Source: Streptomyces sp. Sge12 (GTDB taxonomy: Bacteria > Actinomycetota > Actinomycetes > Streptomycetales > Streptomycetaceae). From it: a stretch of 64,000 bases of DNA. The notes beneath the pieces were generated by a model. It was not told the origin of the DNA. It ran no database searches and worked only from the letters and a program-made list of their open reading frames with translations. Below, one piece after another: positions 16,338 through 24,317 of this stretch. The stretch's first letter is position 1. Each line of letters opens with the position of its first letter. A program made the translations under genes and the position numbers. Location: positions 6,996,501 to 7,060,500 of the forward strand of contig NZ_CP020555.1 in assembly GCF_002080455.1 (NCBI RefSeq), read 5' to 3'.

Positions 16338-16808
16338 TCACGCAGAGTTGCCGGATCCGATCGACGACAACGCGCCGGACAGACCCCGCAGGACCTCGGC
16401 CGTACGGTGCACCTCGTCCTCGCCGCCGAGGTGCTCGCACAACTGCCGGGCCAGCTCGGCGAGGCAGGAGTCGATCTCCCGTTTCGCGGCGACTCCCTGC
16501 TCGGTGGCGGTGAGCAGCTTCGCCCGCCGGTGCGCCGGATTGTCCAGGTAGACGGCGAGCCCCTGCTGCACCAGGAGGTCCGCTATGCGCTGCACGCTCT
16601 GCCGGGTGGTCCCCACCCGCCGGGCGACCTCGGACACGGACAGTGATTCCCCCGTCACCGTGCTCAGTATCTGCCACCGTGCGGCGCTCAGGCCGAACAC
16701 GAGCGCGAGCCGATCGAGGGCCGCGGTGAACCGGCCGTTCAGCCGGAAGACCGCCACGGCGGCGCGGCTGAAGGCCTCGGCCTCCCCGGACTCCCCCTTG
16801 CGCGTCAA
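16338..16808 (-). CDS. MarR-family transcriptional regulator
   Basis: About 156 residues with a MarR winged helix: LSVSEVARRVGTTRQSVQRI (recognition helix) and a beta-wing around LDNPAHRRAKLLTATEQG. TTG at 16806-16808 is chosen because GGAAGGGG lies seven bases upstream; the frame is open further but without a comparable site. It is divergent from the FUSC-type membrane protein, separated by 382 bases that hold a palindrome at 16944-16960. MarR proteins of this arrangement usually repress the neighbouring efflux gene and respond to phenolic or antibiotic ligands (family knowledge; target here is inferred). Confidence 0.85.
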   Translation of the reverse strand: MTRKGESGEAEAFSRAAVAVFRLNGRFTAALDRLALVFGLSAARWQILSTVTGESLSVSEVARRVGTTRQSVQRIADLLVQQGLAVYLDNPAHRRAKLLTATEQGVAAKREIDSCLAELARQLCEHLGGEDEVHRTAEVLRGLSGALSSIGSGNSA

Positions 16809-17190
16809 CGTCGGTCCCCTTCCGTACGCCCCGCGGGTCGCTGCACGATAACAGCGCGTGGTCACGCCGACGAGAGTCGTCGCCGCGGGCGCGACCCGGC
16901 CGGACCCGGCCGGCGGGCCGCTGCCGTCTGGGGTGGTCCGATGGTCGGCCCATGGCCGACATGTCCGCTCCACCGCTGTACCAATGGCACAGTCTCGAAG
17001 GGTCCGGTTGAGCCAGTGGGCCTCCAGGTGCTTATCTGTGTCGTATCCATGTACTTACGGCGCCGCGCAGCGCCGGACGGCAACGAGGCCGGTTCCGGAG
17101 CGCGGCGCCTTCGCCGTGCCCGTGCGCCGCCCACCACCCCCGGGCGGAGACGGCCGGCGCGCAGCACTGCAAGGGGGGCGGCACACCGCC
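16809..17190. promoter_or_regulatory. divergent intergenic region, MarR / FUSC-like gene
   Basis: This 382-base stretch has no convincing gene. It holds a perfect palindrome GTCGGCC-CAT-GGCCGAC at 16944-16960, a candidate MarR operator. A locally AT-richer part around 17030-17060 is likely promoter territory for the membrane protein gene. GGGGGG at 17173-17178 is the only ribosome-site candidate before its GTG start. Confidence 0.4.
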
Positions 17191-18693
17191 GTGAAGAGGA
17201 TGTTCGTGGCTCCGGATCCGGGGCGTATGAGACTCAGGAACTCGGCCCGCGCCGTGATCGGCGTCGCCGCCGCCGTCGCGCTCGCCGAGGTGTGCGGTCT
17301 CTCCCTGACCGCCTCCATCACCGGGGGACTGGCAGCCCTGCTCGCCCTCTTCACCGTGCTCGACGCGGACGTCCGCGCCCAGCGCCTCACCACCGCCCTG
17401 CTGCCCGTCGCCGGATTCCCCGTCCTGGCCCTCGCCACCACCCTGCACGGGATCCCGCTCGCCCGCGACGCCGCCTTCCTCGCCGTCGTGTTCGCCGGGG
17501 TGTACGCCCGCCGCTTCGGCCCCCGCGGACACGCCCTCGGGATCTTCGGCTTCATGATGTTCTTCGTCACCCAGTTCCTGCACGCCGTACCCGGGCAGCT
17601 GCCCGAGCTGTACGCCGCGGTCGGGCTGGCGCTCGTCGCCTCCGGGGCCGTGCGCTTCCTGCTGTGGCCCATCGAGCGGCGCACCCCGCCCGCCGCCGCC
17701 CCGCCCGGACTGCCCGGGACCGGGCTCGCACGGCCCACCACCCGGCAGGCCTTCCAGGCCACCGCCGCCTGCGCCTTCGCGCTCGGCATCGGCCAGGCGC
17801 TCTCCGACGACCGCTGGTACTGGGCCGTCGGCACCTCCTGGTGGATCTTCGTGAACACCGCCTCCCGGGGCGAGACCCTCGTACGGGGCTTCCGCCGGGT
17901 CCTCGGCACCGTCGTCGGCATCGCCGCCGGCCTGCTGATCGCCGTACCGCTGCACGGCGCACCGGTGCCCACCGCCGCACTGGTCGCCGTATGCGTCTTC
18001 GGGATCTTCTACACGGCCGCGCCCTCGTACTCGTGGATGATGTTCTTCGTCACCGTCATGGCCGGCCTGCTCTACGGCCTGCTCGGCGTCCTGCACCCCG
18101 GACTGCTGCTCCTGCGCTTCCAGGAGACCGCGATCGGCGCGATAGGCGCCGCCCTCGCCGTCGTGCTCATCCTCCCGGTCACCACCCACGCCGCCAACGA
18201 CGCCTGGATCCAGCGCGCCCTGCACTGCGTACGGGCCTCCACCGCGGCCGCCCTGGAACGCCTCGCCGGCGACCCGGACGCCGACCCCGCCCCGCACGCC
18301 GCCGAGCTGGAACTGCTGCTGGCCCGGGTCCGCATGGCCCTCGCGCCGCTCGTCCACCCCCTGAGCCCGCTGCGCGCCCGCAAGGCCCGCGCCCGGCAGG
18401 TGCTCGCCCTGCTCGACGACTGCGCCCGGGACGTGCGCGGGCTCGTCGTGGTCGCCGCCGACCCGCAGGCCTCCCACGACGCCCGGCTGGCCGCCGCCTG
18501 CTGGCGCGTGGAGGCCGCGGTGGAGGCCCTGACCGCCCCGCACGGCACCCCCGGACCCGCGACCGTCCCGCACCCCCGGCCCGCCGCCGCGGAGCCGGCC
18601 CTCGCCCACCTCCACGGCCTGGAGCACACCCTCGTGGCCCTCGCCACGCCGCTGCGCACCGACCCCCGGGCACCGCTCGTCATCAGCGCCTGA
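17191..18693 (+). CDS. FUSC-family (fusaric acid resistance-like) membrane protein
   Basis: A 500-residue integral membrane protein with two blocks of hydrophobic helices. The first block covers about residues 15-155 (VIGVAAAVALAEVCGLSL onward) and the second about 180-345 (ALGIGQALS onward, SYSWMMFFVTVMAGLLYGL). A cytoplasmic C-terminal domain of about 150 residues follows. This is the FUSC/aromatic-acid exporter-like layout. GTG at 17191 is used; an ATG nine bases downstream is also possible. Pairing with a divergent MarR suggests ligand-induced efflux of an aromatic acid or antibiotic (inference). The stop region overlaps the end of the convergent helD-like gene by 11 bases. Confidence 0.83.
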   Translation: MKRMFVAPDPGRMRLRNSARAVIGVAAAVALAEVCGLSLTASITGGLAALLALFTVLDADVRAQRLTTALLPVAGFPVLALATTLHGIPLARDAAFLAVVFAGVYARRFGPRGHALGIFGFMMFFVTQFLHAVPGQLPELYAAVGLALVASGAVRFLLWPIERRTPPAAAPPGLPGTGLARPTTRQAFQATAACAFALGIGQALSDDRWYWAVGTSWWIFVNTASRGETLVRGFRRVLGTVVGIAAGLLIAVPLHGAPVPTAALVAVCVFGIFYTAAPSYSWMMFFVTVMAGLLYGLLGVLHPGLLLLRFQETAIGAIGAALAVVLILPVTTHAANDAWIQRALHCVRASTAAALERLAGDPDADPAPHAAELELLLARVRMALAPLVHPLSPLRARKARARQVLALLDDCARDVRGLVVVAADPQASHDARLAAACWRVEAAVEALTAPHGTPGPATVPHPRPAAAEPALAHLHGLEHTLVALATPLRTDPRAPLVISA

Positions 18694-20980
18694 GCAGCTC
18701 GCCCCGCGCGTCCGCCAGCCCCGCCGGCAGCCGGCCGGCGGTGTGCACCACGCCGAGGGCCTGGGTGGCCCGGGTCAGCGCCACGTACAGGTCGCTCGGC
18801 CGCAGCTCGTCCGGCTCCACCACGATCACCGTGTCGAACTCCAGCCCCTTGGCCTGGCGCGGGTCCAGCAGGACCACCTCCCGCGTCAGGTCCGGCTCGG
18901 CGCCCGCCCGGACCCCGGGCAGTACGGCGGCCAGGGCCGCGTGCCGCGCCCGCGGCGCGATCACCGCGAGCCGCCCCTCGGCCGGCAGCTCCCGCGCCAC
19001 GGCCTCCCGGGTCGCCCCCGCCAGGTCGTCGGCCGCCAGGGCCCACGGCCGCACCCCGGTGGACCGAACCGAACGCGGCGGCTCGAAACCGGGATCGCGC
19101 ATCCGCAGTACGGCGGCCGCCACCTCCATGATCTCGGCCGGGGTGCGGTAGTTGACCCCCAGCCGGACCAGCTCCCAGCGCTCGCCCACGTACGGCGTGA
19201 GGATGCCCTGCCACGAGCCGCAGCCCGCCTCGTCGGCCGTCTGCGCCGGATCGCCGACCAGCGTCATCGACCGGGTCGGGCAGCGCCGCATCAGCAGCCG
19301 CCAGGCCATCGCCGACAGTTCCTGCGCCTCGTCCACGATGACGTGGCCGAAGGCCCAGGTGCGGTCGCCCGCCGCCCGCTCGGCCGTGCTGCGGTGGTCG
19401 GCCTCCTCGTGGCGCTCGGCCATCCGCTCCGCGTCGATGATGTCGTGGGCCGCGAGGAACTCGTTCTCCTCGTCCTCGAACTCGTACGACTGCGAGCCCT
19501 CGGACAGGTCCAGCACGCCCTGCGCGTAGGCGATGCGCCGCTGCCGGTCCCGCTCCTCGGCGGCTCGCCGGGCACTGTCGTCCTCACCGAGCAGCTCGGC
19601 CGCCTCGTCCAGGAGGGGTACGTCGGCCGGGGTCCAGTCGGGCCGGGCCGAGGGCGCGCGGCGGATCAGGTCGGCCTCGTGCGCGGGCAGGTGCGTCGGG
19701 TCCGCCAGGAAGTCGCTGATCAGCCGCTCGGGGGTGAGGGAGGGCCACAGCGAGTCGATCGCCGCGTGCACGGCGGCGCTCGTCGCGATCTCCTTGCCGA
19801 GCTGGGCCACGTCGTCCGGGCCCAGCAGGTTCGGCCCGCCGTACGGATCGGCGCCCAGCCGGTCGGCGAGCTGCGCGGTCAGCGCGTCGATGATCGGGAA
19901 GGCGAAGGAGGGGCGCGCCTGGTTGTGCGGCAGGCCGGTGGCCCGTGCCCGGTCCCGCGCCCCGTACGCCATGGTCCGGTCCAGCAGCAGGGTCCCGTAC
20001 TCCTCGTGGTCGATCTCCAGCGCCGGCTCGGGCACCGTGTCGTACTCCTCGCCGGTGTCCGCCGGCACCGTCTCCGGCAGGCGCTGCCGGTCCGCCACCA
20101 CCCGGGCGAGGACCTCCGCCATCGAGGCCCGGCCCTTCACCGCGGCGGCCCCGGGGCGGTCGGCGCCGGTGGCGTGCACCCCGGGGAAGAGCTCCCCCGG
20201 GGTGGCCAGCAGGACGCCCGTCTCGCCGAGCGCCGGGAGCACCCCGCCGATGTAGCCCAGGAAGGCCGGGCCCGGTCCGACGATCAGCACCCCGCGCTTG
20301 GCGAGCAGCTCCCGGTGGGCGTACAGCAGGTAGGCGGCGCGGTGCAGCGCGACGGCGGTCTTGCCGGTACCGGGACCGCCCTCGACGACCAGCACCCCGC
20401 GGTGCGTGGAGCGGATGATCCGGTCCTGCTCGGCCTGGATGGTCCGCACGATGTCGTGCATGCGGCCGGTCCGGGCGGCGTCGAGCGCGGCGAGCAGCAC
20501 GGCGTCCGCGTCCGCGCCCTCGTGCCCGGTGCGCTCCGCGTCGGTCAGGTCGAGGATCTCGTCGTGCAGGGCGGTGACCACCCGCCCGCGGCTGCTGATG
20601 TGCCGGCGGCGGCGCAGCCCCATGGGGGTGTGCCCGGTGGCGAGGTAGAAGGGGCGGGCCACCTCGGCGCGCCAGTCCAGGACCAGCGGCGTGCGGTCCG
20701 CGTCGTCCGCCCGGATTCCGAGCCGGCCTATGTGGTGGTCCCGGCCGTCGGAGAACTCCAGACGGCCGAAACAGAGGCCGTTCTCGCCCGCATTCAGAGC
20801 GGAAAGCAGCCCGGACTGCTCGGCGACCAGGACATCCCGCTCCAGCCGAGCCTGAAACCCGGTCCCGACATCGCGCAGCGCTCCTTCGACCGCACGTTCG
20901 GCCTGGTCACGCAGGCCGTCGAGGCGCGTATAGAGGTCGGTGACGAATTGCTGCTCTTTCCGGAATTCCTCGGTTGACAA
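18683..20980 (-). CDS. HelD-like UvrD-superfamily ATPase acting on RNA polymerase
   Basis: A 765-residue SF1 ATPase of the HelD type. It has an N-terminal coiled segment, then the P-loop EGGPGTGKTAVALHR (about residue 215), VDEAQELS (motif II), GDPAQT (motif III) and a C-terminal helicase domain with KGLEFDTVIVVEPD and YVALTRATQ. HelD proteins release stalled RNA polymerase from DNA, and some actinobacterial members (HelR) also displace rifamycins. TTG at 20978-20980 is preferred because AGGAG lies five bases before it; the upstream GTG would overlap that site. It is divergent from a streptothricin-acetyltransferase homologue, giving two antibiotic-related genes from one intergenic region. 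Whether it protects from rifamycin is not visible. Confidence 0.9.
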   Translation of the reverse strand: MSTEEFRKEQQFVTDLYTRLDGLRDQAERAVEGALRDVGTGFQARLERDVLVAEQSGLLSALNAGENGLCFGRLEFSDGRDHHIGRLGIRADDADRTPLVLDWRAEVARPFYLATGHTPMGLRRRRHISSRGRVVTALHDEILDLTDAERTGHEGADADAVLLAALDAARTGRMHDIVRTIQAEQDRIIRSTHRGVLVVEGGPGTGKTAVALHRAAYLLYAHRELLAKRGVLIVGPGPAFLGYIGGVLPALGETGVLLATPGELFPGVHATGADRPGAAAVKGRASMAEVLARVVADRQRLPETVPADTGEEYDTVPEPALEIDHEEYGTLLLDRTMAYGARDRARATGLPHNQARPSFAFPIIDALTAQLADRLGADPYGGPNLLGPDDVAQLGKEIATSAAVHAAIDSLWPSLTPERLISDFLADPTHLPAHEADLIRRAPSARPDWTPADVPLLDEAAELLGEDDSARRAAEERDRQRRIAYAQGVLDLSEGSQSYEFEDEENEFLAAHDIIDAERMAERHEEADHRSTAERAAGDRTWAFGHVIVDEAQELSAMAWRLLMRRCPTRSMTLVGDPAQTADEAGCGSWQGILTPYVGERWELVRLGVNYRTPAEIMEVAAAVLRMRDPGFEPPRSVRSTGVRPWALAADDLAGATREAVARELPAEGRLAVIAPRARHAALAAVLPGVRAGAEPDLTREVVLLDPRQAKGLEFDTVIVVEPDELRPSDLYVALTRATQALGVVHTAGRLPAGLADARGELLRR

Positions 20981-21018
20981 TTGCACTCCTGCCGCGATAC
21001 AGTGTCCTCGTAAGCTTC

Positions 21019-21049
21019 TTCACGGCTTCGTTCTGAGCGAAGTCGTGAA
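21019..21049. promoter_or_regulatory. inverted repeat upstream of the helD-like gene
   Basis: TTCACGGCTTCG (21019-21030) and CGAAGTCGTGAA (21038-21049) are inverted copies with one mismatch in 12 and a 7-base spacer. The site lies 39 bases before the helD-like start, next to an AT-rich run that probably holds the promoter of the divergent acetyltransferase. Operator for one or both genes is the likely role. Confidence 0.5.
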
Positions 21050-21071
21050 TCAATAAATATACGCTCTCTCC

Positions 21072-21105
21072 TCCCTCGGCAGCCAATTCGGCCGGGGGAT
21101 TTTTT
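21072..21105 (+). terminator. intrinsic-terminator-like hairpin in an acetyltransferase leader
   Basis: TCCCTCGGC (21072-21080) pairs with GCCGGGGGA (21091-21099) as a 9-bp stem with one T-G wobble and a 10-base loop, followed directly by six T (21100-21105). The ATG of the acetyltransferase follows at 21122. No plus-strand gene lies upstream, so the hairpin sits in the leader of this gene and may act as an attenuator. Confidence 0.55.
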
Positions 21106-21121
21106 GCGTACGGTGGATCTC

Positions 21122-21721
21122 ATGACCACCGCACACGGCCCGGCCGCCGCCGACGGAATCGTCTACCGCCTCGCCCGCCCCGAGGACGCGGGCGCCATCG
21201 AGGCCCTGGACAGCTCCTTCACCACCGCCACGGTCTTCGAGGTGAGCGGCCCCGGCCCGGACGCCGGCGCAGGCTTCGGCTTCCTGCTGCACGAGGTCCC
21301 GGTGGACCCGCCCGTGCACAAGTCGTTCCCGCCGGAGGAGCACGACGAGCAGGTCTTCGGCGGCGGGAAGGACTCCGAGGCCGACGCCCGGACCTTCGTG
21401 GCCCTCGACGGCGAGCTGCTGTGCGGGTTCGCCGCCGTCGGGTTCGCCGCCTGGAACCGGCGGCTGACGATCGAGGACATCGAGGTCGCTCCCGGCCACC
21501 GGGGCCGCGGCATCGGCCGCGCGCTGATGGAGTGCGCGGAGCGGTTCGCCCGGGAACGGGGCGCGGAGCACCTGTGGTTGGAGGTCAGCTCGGTCAACGC
21601 CCCGGCCGTGCACGCCTACCGGCGCATGGGGTTCACCTTCTGCGGTCTCGACACCGCCCTGTACGGCGGCACGCCCGCGGCGGGCGAGCAGGCGCTCTAC
21701 ATGAGCCGTCCCTGCCGCTGA
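21122..21721 (+). CDS. sat: streptothricin N-acetyltransferase homologue (GNAT)
   Basis: A 199-residue GNAT protein closely resembling the streptothricin acetyltransferase of Streptomyces lavendulae as I remember it. Shared blocks are the SSFTTATVFEV stretch, LTIEDIEVAPGHRGRGIGRA, HLWLEVSSVNAPAVHAYRRM and TFCGLDTALYGGT. Those enzymes acetylate the beta-lysine amine of streptothricin and inactivate the antibiotic. No streptothricin biosynthesis genes are seen in the window, so this looks like a stand-alone resistance gene. The middle region (residues 60-90, PPEEHDEQVFGGGKDSEAD) is longer and more acidic than in most GNATs. It is divergent from the helD-like gene and has a terminator-like hairpin in its leader. 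Confidence 0.85.
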   Translation: MTTAHGPAAADGIVYRLARPEDAGAIEALDSSFTTATVFEVSGPGPDAGAGFGFLLHEVPVDPPVHKSFPPEEHDEQVFGGGKDSEADARTFVALDGELLCGFAAVGFAAWNRRLTIEDIEVAPGHRGRGIGRALMECAERFARERGAEHLWLEVSSVNAPAVHAYRRMGFTFCGLDTALYGGTPAAGEQALYMSRPCR

Positions 21722-21835
21722 GCGCGCTGGCGCGCCGTCCCGGCGCACGGCCAACTCCCGGATTGCGCCGGATCGTACGCCCCCGAGCGTCCTGCCGCAG
21801 CCCGATTCATGAGGGATCACCCGGAGGAGTGCTCC

Positions 21836-21883
21836 GTGCCCGCCGACCACCCCGCGCTGACCTGCGACATGTACAACGGGTAA
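21836..21883 (+). CDS. possible 15-residue ORF upstream of nitric oxide synthase
   Basis: GTG at 21836 has an excellent ribosome site GGAGGAG (21823-21829) six bases upstream and reads MPADHPALTCDMYNG then TAA. An in-frame ATG at 21809 would give 24 residues. The end of the ORF overlaps the first copy of a 13-bp direct repeat. It could be a leader peptide for the synthase gene, which starts 67 bases later, or chance. No family is recognised. Confidence 0.3.
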   Translation: MPADHPALTCDMYNG

Positions 21884-21914
21884 TTGTTTATTGCACATTC
21901 ATGCGGCATGTACA
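21863..21914. promoter_or_regulatory. 13-bp direct repeats around an AT-rich block upstream of nos
   Basis: TGCGACATGTACA (21863-21875) and TGCGGCATGTACA (21902-21914) match at 12 of 13 positions and lie 39 bases apart. Between them is the most AT-rich run of the area (TAATTGTTTATTGCACATTC), likely promoter DNA. The repeats are good candidates for a regulator binding site controlling the nitric oxide synthase gene. Confidence 0.5.
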
Positions 21915-21950
21915 GGGTGGATCTGCTCGGACAGGGGGTAACGGCCCGGA

Positions 21951-23093
21951 ATGGAAATTCTTCAACAGCGCTCCACCACCGCTCAGGTGTGGGAAGCGGC
22001 CGAGGAGTTCATCCGACTCTTCCACAGGGAGAACGCGGACGCCGGAGATCCGCGCGCCCGGCTCGCCGCCGTGCGCGCCGAACTCGCCGAGACCGGCAGC
22101 TATGTGCACACCCCCGCGGAGCTGGTCCACGGGGCCCGAGTCGCCTGGCGCAACAGCAACCGCTGTATAGGCCGCCTCTACTGGAACTCGCTGCGGGTCC
22201 GCGACCGCCGCGGGCTCACCGACGCCGACGACATCGCCGCCGAGTGCTTCGAGCACCTGCGCGAGGCGACGAACGGGGGCAGGGTCAGACCCACGATCAC
22301 GGTCTTCGCCCCGGACGCCCCGGACCGCCCCGGCCCGCTGATCTGGAGCGAGCAGTTGATCCGGTACGCGGGATACGGGGACCACCCCTCCATAACCGTC
22401 GGCGATGCCCGCAACGCCCCGCTCACCGAGGCCCTGCTCCGGCTCGGCTGGTCCGGCGGCGCCGGCACCCCCTTCGACCTCCTGCCGCTGGTGGTGCAGG
22501 GCGTCGACGACAAACCCCGCTGGTTCGACACCCCCGCGGACGCCGTCCTCGAGGTGCCGATCGACCACCCCGACGGCGACGGCGACGGCTGGTCGGACTG
22601 GGGGCTGCGCTGGCACGCCGTACCCGCCATCTCCAACATGTGCCTGGAGATCGGCGGCATCCACTACCCGGCCGCACCCTTCAACGGCTGGTACATGGGT
22701 ACCGAGATCGGCGCGCGCAACCTCGCCGACACCGACCGGTACAACCTCCTTCCCGCGGTCGCCCGCCGCCTCGGTCTGGACACCTCCAGCGACCGCTCGC
22801 TCTGGAAGGACCGCGCGCTCGTCGAGCTCAACCGGGCGGTCCTGCACTCCTTCGACCGCGCCGGCGTCACCATCGCCGACCATCACACCGAGTCGCGGCG
22901 CTTCCTGTCCCACATGGAGCGGGAGGAGCGCAAGGGGCGCGAGGTGGGCGCCGACTGGTCCTGGATCGTGCCGCCCATCTCCGGCTCCGCGACCCCGGTG
23001 TTCCACCGCACCTACGAGGACCTCGCCAGCAGCACCGCATACGTCCACCACCCCGGCGCGCAGGAGCGGGCCCAGGGGCGGGATTTGGTCTAG
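21951..23093 (+). CDS. nos: bacterial nitric oxide synthase, oxygenase domain
   Basis: A 380-residue haem enzyme of the NOS oxygenase family, which makes nitric oxide and citrulline from arginine. The haem-ligand Cys lies in ARVAWRNSNRCIGR (about residue 74). The substrate and haem pocket blocks HAVPAISNMCLEIGG, APFNGWYMGTEIGARN and the C-terminal WSWIVPPISGSATPVFHR are all present. As usual for bacterial NOS there is no attached reductase domain, and no dedicated reductase lies next to it; the ferredoxin reductase at 30497-31855 is a possible general partner. Known roles in Streptomyces are protection from oxidative or antibiotic stress and nitration in thaxtomin synthesis. No nitrating P450 is present, so a signalling or stress role is more likely here. 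Confidence 0.93.
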   Translation: MEILQQRSTTAQVWEAAEEFIRLFHRENADAGDPRARLAAVRAELAETGSYVHTPAELVHGARVAWRNSNRCIGRLYWNSLRVRDRRGLTDADDIAAECFEHLREATNGGRVRPTITVFAPDAPDRPGPLIWSEQLIRYAGYGDHPSITVGDARNAPLTEALLRLGWSGGAGTPFDLLPLVVQGVDDKPRWFDTPADAVLEVPIDHPDGDGDGWSDWGLRWHAVPAISNMCLEIGGIHYPAAPFNGWYMGTEIGARNLADTDRYNLLPAVARRLGLDTSSDRSLWKDRALVELNRAVLHSFDRAGVTIADHHTESRRFLSHMEREERKGREVGADWSWIVPPISGSATPVFHRTYEDLASSTAYVHHPGAQERAQGRDLV

Positions 23094-23147
23094 ACCTTCT
23101 GTTACCGTCGGCTCCGGACGGATCCGACGGCAGAGAGAGGGTTTCCA

Positions 23148-24212
23148 GTGAGCGGCGCGGACAGCACGGACCGGAGCGGCGAACGCCGGGCCTACATCGG
23201 CTCGTTCACCTCGACCGGAGGCCGCGGTGTCACCACCGCGGCCGTCGATCCGAGGACCGGAGCGCTCACCCCGCTCTCGGTCACCGCCGCCGAGGACCCC
23301 TCCTACCTCGCCCTCGCCCCCTCCACCGGTGTGCTCTACGCGGTCAACGAGACCGAGCGGGGCGCCGTCGCCGCCTTCCGGACCACCGCCGCAGGCCTCG
23401 CCCCCCTCGGCGCGCCCGTCCGTGTCGGGGGCTCCGGACCCACCCACCTGAGCCTGGCCGGGCGCAGGCTGCTCACCGCCAACTACACCTCCGGCAGCGT
23501 GAGCAGCCTCCCGCTCGCCTCCGACGGAGCCCCCGGCGGGCCCTCCCACGTCCTGTCCCACCGGGGCTCCGGCCCCGACGCCGGCCGGCAGGAGGGTCCG
23601 CACGCCCACCAGGTGCTGCCCGACCCGACCGGCCGCTGGGTGCTCAGCGTGGACCTCGGCACCGACTCGGTACGGGTCTGCGCGCACGACCCGGACACCG
23701 GGGCGCTGCGGGTGCACAGCGAGACCGCGCTGCGCGCCGGGACCGGCCCCCGCCACCTCGCTTTCCATCCGGAGGGCGGGCTGGCGTACGTACTGCACGA
23801 GCTGGAGCCGCAGGTGACCGTCTGCCGCTGGAACGGGACCTCCGGGCAACTGGAACCGGTCGGCGAGGTTCCGGTGGCCTCCGCGGGCGCCTCAGGGCCC
23901 GCGCGGGCCTACCCCTCGGCGATCGTCGCCTCACCCGACGGGCGGTTCGTCTGGGCGGCCGTCCGCGGGGCCGACACGGTCGTCACCCTCTCCCTCGCGG
24001 GCGGGCCCGGCGCGCCACGGCTCACCGGGACCGTGTCCTGCGGCGGCCACTGGCCGCGCGACCTCGCCGTCGACCCCTCGGGGTACCGGCTGTACGCGGC
24101 CAACGAACGCTCGGGGGACGTCACCTGGTTCGACGTGGACCCGCTGACCGGGCAGCCGCACCGGGCCGGCTCGCTGGCCGTGCCCGCGGCCACCTGCGTG
24201 GTGCTCGGCTGA
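23148..24212 (+). CDS. lactonase family protein (6-phosphogluconolactonase-like beta-propeller)
   Basis: A 354-residue seven-bladed beta-propeller of the YbhE/lactonase_7 family, with the repeating pattern YIGSFTSTGGRGV, PSYLALAPSTGVLYAVNE, GPTHLSLAGRRLLTANY, GPHAHQVLPDPTGRWVLSVD and GPRHLAFHPEGGLAYVL. The His-Asp-rich blade resembles the active-site face of E. coli 6-phosphogluconolactonase. It probably hydrolyses a sugar or other lactone in the cytoplasm; no signal peptide is present. The GTG start has GAGAGAGG upstream. It follows the nitric oxide synthase by 54 bases on the same strand and may be co-transcribed. A very strong hairpin follows its stop. Confidence 0.87.
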   Translation: MSGADSTDRSGERRAYIGSFTSTGGRGVTTAAVDPRTGALTPLSVTAAEDPSYLALAPSTGVLYAVNETERGAVAAFRTTAAGLAPLGAPVRVGGSGPTHLSLAGRRLLTANYTSGSVSSLPLASDGAPGGPSHVLSHRGSGPDAGRQEGPHAHQVLPDPTGRWVLSVDLGTDSVRVCAHDPDTGALRVHSETALRAGTGPRHLAFHPEGGLAYVLHELEPQVTVCRWNGTSGQLEPVGEVPVASAGASGPARAYPSAIVASPDGRFVWAAVRGADTVVTLSLAGGPGAPRLTGTVSCGGHWPRDLAVDPSGYRLYAANERSGDVTWFDVDPLTGQPHRAGSLAVPAATCVVLG

Positions 24213-24233
24213 GCGCATCCGCCCCCGGGCAGG

Positions 24234-24285
24234 GGAAAGGGCCCCCGGCGGCCACGGGAGACCGTGGCCGCCGGGGGCCCTTTCC
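24234..24285. terminator. long perfect hairpin terminator
   Basis: A 24-bp perfect stem (24234-24257 with 24262-24285) with a 4-base GAGA loop lies between the lactonase gene (plus) and the CbiX-like gene (minus), with AAA and TTT inside the arms. It can end transcription from both convergent genes. Confidence 0.9.
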
Positions 24286-24310
24286 GTCGTACAGGTCGTA
24301 CAGGTCGTAC
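24286..24310. repeat. 9-bp tandem repeat, about three copies
   Basis: The unit GTCGTACAG is repeated at 24286-24294 and 24295-24303, with a third copy running to 24310, directly after the terminator and before the end of the CbiX-like gene. No function is evident. Confidence 0.7.
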
Positions 24311-24317
24311 GGGCGGG

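Noticed and set aside
18683..21105. A rifamycin-associated element of the kind found upstream of helR genes
   Set aside because: I could not find a matching inverted repeat; the repeat at 21019-21049 is different, so rifamycin control is not claimed.
21122..21721. Evidence for a streptothricin biosynthetic cluster
   Set aside because: No genes for streptolidine or beta-lysine peptide assembly are near; the acetyltransferase homologue stands alone and the NRPS locus is of another type.
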